Source: Diadophis punctatus similis
Taxonomy: Eukaryota; Chordata; Lepidosauria; Squamata; Dipsadidae
Direction of reading: 5' to 3'
Length of the DNA stretch: 64,000 nucleotides
NCBI GenBank assembly: GCA_023053685.1
Contig: JALIGW010000025.1
Location: 11,250,953-11,314,952 of the forward strand
Part shown: positions 23,357 to 31,963 of the stretch, in pieces
How the letters are laid out: every line of letters begins with the position of its first letter
How positions within the stretch are numbered: position 1 is the stretch's first letter
Position numbers and translations under genes: made by a program
Notes under the pieces: model-generated
Database searches by the model: none
What the model was told of the DNA's origin: nothing
The model's input: the letters and a program-made list of their open reading frames with translations, nothing else

Positions 23357-23675
23357 CAGGGGTAAAATCCTCTGAAGTCTGCTACCGGTTTGCTTCGCGC
23401 GTGCTTTGCACAATGCATGTGCACTGCAGGCATCACCGTGCAGCACTGAAAAAGGAGCATTTTGAAGCCATCAGAGTCTGCAAAGGTAAGTAGAACAGCG
23501 AGGAGGGGGATCAGCTGTGCCGCCAATTTAGATTAGCTAGAAAGCAGGAAATCCTGCTTTCTAGCTAATCTAGATTGCGCGCCACAGCTGATCGTCGCAC
23601 AGCTGATCGTTGAATATAGCATTTTTTACTACTGGTTCAGGCGAAGCGGTCCAAATTGGTAGCATTTCACCTCTG
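23357..23675. mobile_element. hAT-like element (GGTGGGTT family, divergent ends), 319 bp
   Basis: The ends are CAGGGGTAAAATCC and GCATTTCACCTCTG, with a perfect 8 bp duplication, GTTAAGCT, at 23349-23356 and 23676-23683. It carries AAAGGTAAGTAG (splice-donor-like) at about 23482 and a long hairpin at 23529-23571. Confidence 0.9.
23529..23571. repeat. nearly uninterrupted hairpin, 20 bp stem
   Basis: GATTAGCTAGAAAGCAGGA and TCCTGCTTTCTAGCTAATC pair perfectly around an AA centre, inside the hAT-like element at 23357. Confidence 0.9.
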
Positions 23676-24318
23676 GTTAAGCTGCTCTCCCTTGCACCCC
23701 TGGGGCATTCTTTATCACTTTAGGCTTACCTTTATCTATTTATTTATTTTTTGGATCCCCAGAAACATTTTTGGAAATAAAGATGAGGCCAGAGACTGTC
23801 ATTTTAAGCTGTAACATCCCAGCTTATTTTAATTTAAAAAAAATTTTTTTTAATGAAGTGAGGAATATGCCCAGGGAGGTGTAAGCAAACACACTGAGGT
23901 ATCCTCATGATCCAAGGCTTTTTGTGTATTTCATCTGAAGCAGAAGTGAGATTAGTAGTGAAAATACTAGTTTTTCCATAGCAACAGAAAATCGAAAGAA
24001 CTGGTGTTGAGGAAGTCTCTTTCAACTGGCTTGACCAGAAAATGCAGGCTGGAAACAAGGCAGAAGTACTTATCTATGTTTGTAATGGACATGTGAACAT
24101 TGATTTACCATATTTTTTGGAGTATAAGACGCACCTTTTTGGACTTCCGGTTTGGCTCCTCAGGCATTGAGGACGCTCCTTGGCGAGTGCCTCTTCCGAA
24201 GTCCCGTAAAAGCCGCCAGAACATCTGTCTGGCAGCTTGAAAATCTTCCCCTGGGATTAGGGGAGAGATGAGAGCTCGACAGGTGGGGTAGAGCCCCCCT
24301 AGTGCCCCAGGAGACAAT

Positions 24319-24384
24319 CTGGGGCGCAAAGGGTGACTTGCTGGGGCGCGAAGGGTCACTTGCTGGGGCGCGAAGGGTCACTTG
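24319..24384 (+). repeat. 22 bp tandem repeat x3 in L1 5' UTR
   Basis: Three copies of CTGGGGCGCRAAGGGTSACTTG; the second and third are identical. They may be promoter monomers of the L1, by analogy with other L1 5' UTRs. Confidence 0.85.
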
Positions 24385-24886
24385 CTCCAGGACCTCGGAC
24401 GCCTCCACTTATGCGGAGCAAGATGCCTCAACCACTGCTGCTTCTAAGATGGGATTTACAATAATTTGATGCACTGCAGACAGCAGACAGAGAAAGGCAG
24501 GAGACCAGAATGGCAAGTATCCTAATTTTTAACTCCATTGCTGACTTTCACTTCGGGAAGTTACAAAGTAGCGGAGTTAACAAGCAACAAAATGGCGATT
24601 GAAGAACTTTGAGGGCGTGGAAGTGAAAGTTATTAAGTTTCGTTTCGTTAGCAGCCCTCTTCATGGAAACCTCTGATTCTGAGGGAAAAATTTTTTCTTC
24701 TCTCTGACTTTGGATTAAAATAACAATTTAAACTTTAAAATCTAACTGGTTTTAGCATCTGGAAAGAATCTTTTCAATTATGGATTTAGTTTTTTCTTTG
24801 TATACTTTTGAAAACGTTGGACTTTGATGAACTCTTTTCTCTCTCTGATTTTGGACTAAAACTAAAAGTTCAATCCTAAATTTTAA

Positions 24887-26025
24887 ATGGCTTCTAAACC
24901 TGGAAAGACTGTTTTTAACAAAAGACTTGAGCATCCCTCTGTTTATACTTCAAGAATGCAATCCATTTCTTACTCAACACCCCCACAGACTTTAACACCT
25001 GAAAACTTATTTGATACTTTAAAAGTTATGAAGAACGAACTGATTATGGAATTTAATTCGAAAATTAATGAAATCAATAAGAAAATGCAGGCTGCCCTAG
25101 AGGAGATGGATACTAGACAACAACAATTGAGGAAAGATACGATATTTGTATTTGAAGGATTAGCAGTAAATATGGAAATTTTGGAGAGGGATGTGGAAGT
25201 AATTAAACAGTCTGTGACAACCTTGGGGGAAAATATAGACAAAACTCAAAACAATATTGAAAATTTTGAAACAGAGGTGTTAATGACTCAATTTAGAAGT
25301 ATGGAATTTGCCTTAAGACTAAGAGGATTAAAAGAGAAAAAAACGAAGATTTAAAAGGGAGGATGGTGGAGGCTTTGGTGCAGGTGTCAGGAATGACTAA
25401 AGAAGAACTGGTCATGCAAATTAATAAGATATACCGTGTTAATTCTTGGATTGCTAAACAAAAACATCTGCCAAGGGATATTGTAATATATTTTACTACA
25501 AGGGCGTTACGTAATAAAATTTTACAGGCGACTTTCAAGAATCAGCTTCAGGTAAATGGACAGGAAGTAATGACACTGAAAGAAATTCCTCCTAAAATGC
25601 TCAGAGCCAGAAAGGATTATACCTTTCTGGTTGAAGAACTTAAAAAACAGAACCTACAGTATAAATGGGATGCTCCAACGGGGATAGTGGTCAGACATCT
25701 GGAAAAGAGATACCGGCTCAACACGATAATGAAAGCTACTGGTTTTTATATTAAAGTTTTAAAGGCTGATATATCCAAAATTCCAGAGGGAAGAAGCATG
25801 AAAGTAACAGAAGAGGAGAGAGGAGAGTCATTGATGGTTGTGCAGACGGAAAGAGCTTTGAAGATTTAGGGTGACTTACAGAGCCAGAGAGATGTTTGTG
25901 ATGTGGAAGAGGAGACAGAAGATCAGAGTCAGACAAGAGTAGAGCTGACAAATCAAAAAATTGCTAAGCTACAAAAGGCTGCAAGAACCAGATCTAAAAT
26001 TCGACTGAGAAGAAGGAACGATTAG
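24887..26025 (+). pseudogene. L1 ORF1p-like protein, broken by one frameshift and one stop
   Basis: ORF1p is the RNA-binding chaperone of L1 RNPs. The first segment (24887-25354, 155 codons) starts MASKPGKTVF and has a helical, coiled-coil-like middle (residues ~45-140, heptad-rich with K/E/I/L) followed by the RLRGLKE motif that opens the RRM-like domain. A one-base length change in an A run at about 25340-25346 shifts the frame; the second segment (25363-25869) carries QKHLPRDIVIYF, TRALRNKIL and the C-terminal-domain-like LKKQNLQYKWDAPTGIVV. A TAG at 25867-25869 is followed in frame by 51 codons of charged sequence ending in a basic RSKIRLRRRND before TAG at 26023-26025, so the ancestral protein was probably longer, near 380 residues. 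Start chosen as the first ATG of the coiled-coil frame. Family assignment is by motif order from memory. Confidence 0.8.
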
Positions 26026-26629
26026 AATTTGGGAAGTTATAGGACTGATGGAGAGATGAATGAAAATTGACATTTTGCAGTAAGAAGAAGAAAGATTTCT
26101 TCTTTTTTTCTTTTTTCTTTTTATTATTATACTTTAAAGATTATATAAATCTTATATAAAGAAAAGATATTTAAGGGAGTAAATTTTCAGCCTGAGATAT
26201 TGAAATGATGTTTGTTTGATTAACAATATGCTTGATTTTTAGATTATGCTTAAAAGGTTTGAGCAACAAGGAGTTAAAGATTCAAAGAAATGTGGAAATT
26301 AAGAATTTGTTAGTATAATTTAAATTTATTTTATTGAATACTATGCCCTGTGCTTTCTCTGGGAAGTCGGGGGGGGGGGTGAGAAGGGGGGATGGGAGGG
26401 GGTGGGGGGAAGGGGGGGAGAAAAAGAGAAAAATGTTTATACTTTGTACTAATAAAACTTTTTGAATTAAAAAAAAATACGCACCTTTTTCCCCCCTAAA
26501 AGAGGCTGAAAATTTGTTTTAAAAAATTAATCTTTATTCGGTTTTTTCAATAAAAATACAGAAAGAACAGAAATGGAGGCTGAAAATTTGGGTGCATCTT
26601 ATACTCCGAATGTAAGTTTTTCTAAGCTT

Positions 26630-26865
26630 TTGTTTCCAGCCCTAACGAGGTGTTAATGGTCTTCCCCGGCTTGCAGGCTTGTTTTCATCACTATTCCCTC
26701 CCAAAAAGGTTTTTTCAGCCCTAACGAGGTGCTAACGATCTTCCCAGCTTGCAGGATTTTTTCATTCCTGCTCCCTCCGAAGAAATTTTTTTCCAGCCCT
26801 AAGTCTTTGCAGGCTTGTTTTCATTGCTATTCCCTCCGAAAAAGGTTTTTTCAGCCCTAACCAGG
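26630..26865. repeat. minisatellite, about 75 bp unit, three degenerate copies
   Basis: Each unit has CAGCCCTAA, CTTGCAGG, TTTTCATYNCTRTTCCCTCC and AAAAAGGTTTTTTCAGCCC. It lies in the right arm of the MITE. Confidence 0.8.
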
Positions 26866-27797
26866 AGATAAAATAATGTGCTGAAGCCGACCAGACTAAG
26901 GACTCTAGCCAGATGAATACCTGGTAGGTAGATTTTTTTCCCTATTTTCCTTCCCAAAAACTAAGGTGTGTCTTATACTCCTGTGTGTCTTATATCCCCA
27001 AAAATACAGTAATTTGCATTAGGAATGGTTCTCTGTAGACAATCATGATCAGAATAAATCTACAGCAAAGCATTTAAGGAAGAATAAAATGGAAACCAGA
27101 GGCAGGCTGACATTTTCCTGTTGCGATATAAAACAGACTAACTAGAAAACAGAGGAAAAAATAGCAGCCAATTAGACAAAACCATTATCTTTTCCTTGAG
27201 AGTTACAAGGCTTATGGCAGGGGTCTCAGAACTTGGCAACTTTAAGACTTGTGGACTTCAACTCCCAGAATTCCCCAGTCTGGCTTAAGAATTCTGGAAA
27301 TTGAAGCCCACAAGTGGACTGACTGAGGAATTCTGGGAGTTGAAATCCACAAGCAGAGGTGGGCTGTTACCGTTTGCACTGGTTCTCCCGAACCGGATGT
27401 TAATTTTCTGAGCAGTTTGGAGAACCGGTTGCTGGAGGAAATTTTTCCCCACTTTACAGGGCTAATCTTGCAAGGGAGGCAGGAAGGAAACATTCTGGTA
27501 TGCTTGTATTTCTAGCCTAATCCTTATATTAATTGCCCTGCTGCTTTAAGTGTTTTCAGAAATGCCTCTGGGTTAAGCTTGTTACATTGTAAACCTTAGC
27601 AGTACACCCAGACTCTCTGTCTGTAGTCTGAGCTTCTCCAGAGTCTGCCCCCCACCCCCCCGAAGTTTTTTGTGGTACTTTTATTCCTGGGGCTTGACTT
27701 TCTTAAAGATTGTTAAAGGGTTGCTTTAAGTTTTTTGGAGTATACTTCCAACACGGCTGGAACAGCTATTTACAGAAGGGTTGGCATAGCCCTAGAA

Positions 27798-28185
27798 CAG
27801 GGGTCAGTAACCTTAAACACTCAAAGAGCCATTTGGACCCATCTCCCACAGAAAAGAAAACGCCAGGAGCCAGCAATTTTGACATCTAAAATGAAGATAA
27901 CACTGCATATATTATTATTTTTTTACCTTTATGCTATGTATAAAAAAAAATTATAGTGTGTTGCATTTATGAAATCAATGAACTGCTACAGAGAAAACAC
28001 ATTTTTATTTCTGCATGCAACAAAAACTCCGGGGGGGAAAAAGATGGGTCGAAAACCTCAATAAATCGCATGCCGGTGGATGTCGCACATTGGCGGTTGT
28101 GACGCATATTTTGAGCGACAGGGAGCCGCAGCAGAGGGATTAAAGAGCCTCATGTGGCTCCAGAGCCATGGGTTGCAGACCACTG
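27798..28185. mobile_element. hAT MITE (CAGGGGTCAGTAACC type), third nesting layer
   Basis: The ends are CAGGGGTCAGTAACC and GGTTGCAGACCACTG, with a perfect 8 bp duplication, CCCTAGAA, at 27790-27797 and 28186-28193. Subterminal TCAAAGAGCCATTTGG pairs with CATGTGGCTCCAGAGCC. Confidence 0.92.
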
Positions 28186-28449
28186 CCCTAGAAGAAATGA
28201 CTGAGAGGCAGGATGCAAGCTTGTCAGTCTGTCTGATTTTTTTACTGCCTTTCTGGGGGCATGTGATCTTTCCTTAAATTTGGATGATTACCTAAGGATA
28301 TCTTGTGAGGTGAGTGAGACCAGCTGGTATCTTTAAGTGGTGCAAATGGATCTAATGATTGCTTCTCCTGGGTGGGAAACTGTGATTTGTCAGTTCATTG
28401 AGCACAAGAGTCTCTTGTCTATGGGGATTCTTCAGTCATCCAGGTCATG

Positions 28450-28522
28450 GTTGTCCCAAAGGTGCTTTTTTCTTGGTTTCCAGAAACTCCAGTTGCCTCT
28501 TGAAAAAGCACCTTTGGGACAG
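28450..28522. repeat. hairpin with 19 bp stem
   Basis: TGTCCCAAAGGTGCTTTTT and AAAAAGCACCTTTGGGACA pair perfectly around a loop of about 32 bases that itself has a CCAGAAACTCCAGTTGCC word. It lies in the unique part of the 27354 element. Confidence 0.85.
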
Positions 28523-29270
28523 GAGTCTCTTGCATTGCTTCAGAGTGGGCAAGGCACATGATTGCTCACTGATAATAAGTTCATCCTCCTTCCAATTTAT
28601 TTTAGTTTTCTCTCATGATAATATGGCATAGTAACATGGCACCAATTGTAGAAAGTTAGCACCCACCCCTCTCCTAGAAGAATGAAATATTTTGAGAAAT
28701 ATTAAAAAGAATATATTTCCCTGAATGAGAAATGGAGAAACATGTTTTCTTAGAGGGAGAAAGCAGCCGCCACCTTCCTTAATAGCCCACAGAAGATGTC
28801 AGCACTTAAGAGATAAAGAGATAGATAGCTGTATTCATAGGCAAAAATTCCCTGCAGCAAGGTCTGAACAAAGGCAGAATGGGATTAGCCCTCACTCAAG
28901 ATGTTAATTTGTTAATTTGTTTCTTTAGCTTGGCATTTTGTAGCCCAAATATGCCCACCCGCTTTCTGGAGAACTTAAATGACCTCTCTGCTAAAGGATT
29001 TCAATTTATGAGCAAGAGTAACTTGGTTGCTGATAGTTATCCTTGTATTTTAACTATTTTAATTCTTCAATGTGCTCTGGCATCCTGCCTGATTTGTAAC
29101 TCCGAGTTGCAGGTATTGCTAAGGAAAAGGAAGGTATTCAGACAGAATGGTTTAGGTTTCCATGACGGCTGTCACTCATTGATCTTCAGTGTGTACTCCC
29201 CCATTTCTAATCTAATGACTGGTATTTAGGGCAGCTTCTTGCAAGCAAAGAAGCTTTTTGTATTTTTGTA

Positions 29271-29392
29271 CAGGTAATCCTTGACTTACAATAGTTCATT
29301 TAGTGACCATTCAAAGTTACAGGGGCACTGAAAAAGTGACTTATGACCGTTTTTCACACTTACGACCATTGCAGCATCCCCACGGTCATGAG
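29271..29392. mobile_element. CAGGTAGTCCTC-type MITE, left half only
   Basis: TA-CAGGTAATCCTTGACTTAC followed by the body shared with 22753 and 36494 up to CATCCCCACGGTCATG; the right half is replaced by the terminal part of the 27354 hAT element. Confidence 0.7.
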
Positions 29393-29730
29393 AGGGCGGG
29401 CGAGGCAAAGCGCCCCTTGACGTAAGTGACATCGAGTTGGCCACACCCATCCAGCCACACCCACCCAGCCAGTCATTAGGGCAGAGAAATTTGCAGCCCA
29501 CCACTGTCCACAAGGCTTAAAATTGCCAAGTTTGGAGACCCCTGGTCTATAGCTATGAAGTGTCCTAACTCATCAGTCATGGGGAGACCAAATTGGCTGA
29601 ACATTGGTCAGAGAAGGAGCAGCCGTAAGGAATTTCACTCTCCAAAATCTTCAGAGACTGTTGAGATTACTGTAACCACCAGCCAAAAGATGAACTGTTG
29701 CTCCAATCCTCACTTTGTTTTCCTCTAGTC

Positions 29731-29864
29731 CACGGGTGTCAAACTCGCGATGTTACATTGCTGTCACATGACGTATTGTGATGTTTTCCCCCTTTGTGGA
29801 GCTGGGGTGGGCGTGGCCTGCATGTGATGCATCTGGCCCTCAGGCCACCAGTTTGACAACCCTG
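29731..29864. mobile_element. hAT MITE (CAGGGGTGTCAAACTCG type), 134 bp
   Basis: The ends are CACGGGTGTCAAACTCG and AGTTTGACAACCCTG; the 8 bp flanks CTCTAGTC and CCCTAGTC match at 7 of 8. Same family as the split copy at 31476-36375. Confidence 0.85.
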
Positions 29865-29931
29865 CCCTAGTCTATCCAATCTATTAATTCAAGGTAGTGG
29901 ACAAGGGAACTGCCATATCTTTCATCATATA

Positions 29932-30285
29932 TAAGGTAAAGGTTCCCCTTGCATATACGTGCTAGTTGTTCCCGACTCTAGGGGGCGGTGCTCATCTCCG
30001 TTTCTAAGCCGAAGAGCCAGTGCTGTCTGATGATGATTCCATGGTCATGTGGCCGGCATGACTAAACACCGAGGGCGCACGGAACGCTGTTACCTTCCCA
30101 CCAAGGTGGTCCCTATTTTTCTACTTGCATTTTTTTGCGTGCTTTCGAACTGCTAGGTTGGCAGAAGCTGGGGCAAGTAACGGGAGCTCACTCCGTTATG
30201 CGACGCTAGGGATTCGAACCGTCGAACTGCTGACCTTTCTGATCCACAAGCTCAGCATCTTAGCCACTGAGCCACCGTGCCCCCC
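29932..30285 (-). mobile_element. Sauria SINE (tRNA head, Bov-B-like tail), antisense
   Basis: On the minus strand the head reads GGCACGGTGGCTCAGTGGCT (box A) ... GACGGTTCGAATCCCTAG (box B), then GAGCTCCCGTTACTTGCCCC, a central body, and the tail GGGAACCTTTACCTTA. The tail matches the 3' end that Sauria SINEs share with Bov-B LINEs, whose machinery mobilises them. An 11 bp perfect duplication, TTCATCATATA, lies at 29921-29931 and 30286-30296. Full length and well preserved. Confidence 0.9.
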
Positions 30286-30296
30286 TTCATCATATA

Positions 30297-31475
30297 GATG
30301 AGATTACAAAACTGTAAGGCACTTTATAAATGAATTATAAGAGCACAAGGAACAATAATAAAGCCCAAATGTGTCCTAAAGGCATTCTAGCTTTCCACTT
30401 TCTGTATGAACATCTGGAATGAATTATCTAAATTCCATTTCCTCCATTTGGGAAAGAGGGGAGGGGACTCAAACATCTCCAATACAAATCAGCTAAAGAG
30501 CCCTGTACAAAGCAGGCAAAATTATTCTGGCTGGGCCTGCCCTCTTCATTGTTTCCCTTTATAAGTGTTGCGGGTGAAGTTATTTACACATTTAAAGAAA
30601 CTGATATATTATTGGAAGTTGGACATTGAACAGAAGCCTGTCACTGGAGCTCTAAAGTAGTTGCCAATATCCATTACACTTACACTTTTAAGTGGATGGA
30701 AGCTGCCATTTCAAAGGTCCTTTAATGTCCTGGAAGAATGTTATGATAGGCATTCTGGAACATTGTGGGAAATTCCCATGCCCAGCCAACACTTCAAAAT
30801 GTCCCAGAAAAGCAGTGGAGGGGTAGGGACAGAGAGAGAATCAGGTTGCATTTTGTCAAGGGCATCTTCAGCATTGAAGCCCGTCTAAGTTCTGTTTTGA
30901 TTTCACTGATGTGGCTGATACAAACAAGTGTTTTGAATATGGTCCAGGTGTGCTAAATGCTAGGGTGGTAACACATCACGTAGCCTATCATAAACAAATA
31001 AATACAATTTATAGGCCACCTGACATGCTATATATAAAAAATGTTTCTATATAAAATGGTTGCTGATTAGAACGGTACAATTTTAGAAGATTTATGGCGT
31101 CTAATATGATAAAGAAAAACAGTACAGTAGAATACAGCAGAGTTCCATGTAAGGAGCATGGTGCCATCCAGCCAAGCTGGAGTCATAAATATATATTCGG
31201 TAAGGAACTTAAATCGGTCCAAATCTTTTGGGCTTGGCATGTCAAAAATTCAGAAAATGTCTACCTTGACTCTGCTGGCATGTCACCCCGTCCCTATTCT
31301 GGACAAATGAGGTTTCTCTGGACTCTACTCTCTTGACTTTTTGGAAGTCGCACAGGAAGGCCTTATTCTCACAGGGCCTCTGGAGCCTCTGAAAATTGCA
31401 TGAGAATGCTTGACTGATTTTCGGATGCCTCAGAGGTTTGTGTGAGAGCAAGGCCTTCTTGTGTGGCTTCTAGAG
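30297..31475. other. mostly unique DNA; weak LINE and hAT traces
   Basis: AAATAAATACAATTTATAGGCCACC near 30996-31020 looks like an antisense LINE tail remnant. The stretch 31217-31470 (GGCATGTCAAAAATTCAG, repeated CAGAGCCTCTG/CCTCAGAGG words) resembles the core beside the 13175 hAT remnant. No gene recognised. Confidence 0.4.
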
Positions 31476-31740
31476 CAGGTGTGTCAAACTCGATTTCATT
31501 GAGAGCCGCATCAGAGTTGTGTTTGACCTTGGGGGGGGTGGGGGGTGGCCAGGGTGGGCATGGCCAACTCGATGTCACTCGTGTCAGGGGGCCCTGTGGT
31601 AACCCAAGCGCTCAGCCCTCCCGAGCTCCGTTTTCGCTGGCAGAGGCACCACAAGCCGGTCCTTCGCTGTTTCCAGGGCGGCCCCATGGGCCAGATCTAA
31701 GCACCCCGCGGGCCGGATCCGGCCCACAGGTCTTGAGTTT

Positions 31741-31948
31741 TATTATATTCGTGAGGAACGACGCTGAGGCTTGAGTCGGACTAATGCTTTATTAACTTCT
31801 GAACCTCCTAACTAGAGTCGTCTGACAGGAGCAGGCCCCGATCTGACAGCTCTGTATTTATACTGAACACAACATAACATCAACCAATCACAACGCTTAG
31901 AATTCCCGCTCCTTTTGGAGCCCCCTGGTGGAGCCCCAGGACATTACA
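31741..31948 (-). repeat. 3' LTR, 208 bp
   Basis: On the minus strand it starts TGTAATGTCC directly after the polypurine tract. It contains CCAAT (31884-31888, complement), TATAAATA (31855-31862, complement) and AATAAA (31788-31793, complement), the usual U3-R-U5 promoter and polyadenylation signals. It ends AATATAATA rather than the usual CA. Confidence 0.92.
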
Positions 31949-31963
31949 CCCCTTACCCTTTAG
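31949..31963 (-). promoter_or_regulatory. polypurine tract of the gypsy element
   Basis: AAAGGGTAAGGGG abuts the 3' LTR and overlaps the gag-pol stop codon (TAA, 31962-31960). It primes plus-strand DNA synthesis in LTR elements. Confidence 0.85.

Larger units (their letters stand above)
24141..26478 (+). mobile_element. L1 element with ORF1 but no ORF2 (HAL1-like)
   Basis: It is flanked by a perfect 12 bp duplication, ACGCACCTTTTT, at 24129-24140 and 26479-26490, and ends in a poly-A stretch preceded by AATAAAA. The order is a GC-rich 5' UTR of about 750 bp, ORF1, then a purine-rich 3' UTR with a G-rich tract (26369-26420). The endonuclease/RT ORF2 expected in L1 is absent altogether. Mammalian elements with this plan are called HAL1. 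Confidence 0.82.
24106..27011. mobile_element. TA-flanked MITE (CCGTATTTTTCGGA family) split by an L1
   Basis: Left end TA-CCATATTTTTTGGAGTATAAG; right end CTTATATCCCCAAAAATACAG-TA. The left arm is only 23 bp before the L1 duplication begins; the right arm holds CTTATACTCCGAATG and CTTATACTCCTGTG words and a roughly 75 bp tandem repeat (26630-26865). Without the L1 the element would be about 560 bp. Confidence 0.75.
27354..29506. mobile_element. 2.15 kb hAT-like element (GGTGGGTT family) nested in 27218-29544
   Basis: The ends are CAGAGGTGGGCTGT and TGCAGCCCACCACTG. A perfect 8 bp duplication, TCCACAAG, lies at 27346-27353 and 29507-29514. Unlike the short copies, the interior is mostly unique DNA of unknown origin, plus a third hAT insertion (27798), a hairpin (28450-28522) and a MITE piece (29271). 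No transposase recognised. Confidence 0.82.
27218..29544. mobile_element. outer hAT MITE (CAGGGGTCTC type) carrying nested insertions
   Basis: The left end is CAGGGGTCTCAGAACTTGGC and the right end GCCAAGTTTGGAGACCCCTG, with good inverted-repeat agreement over about 20 bp. The flanking 8-mers GCTTATGG and GTCTATAG agree at 5 of 8, so the duplication is eroded. The interior has several GAATTCTGGGAGTTGAARTCCACAAG words in both orientations. A second hAT element is inserted at 27354. Confidence 0.75.
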
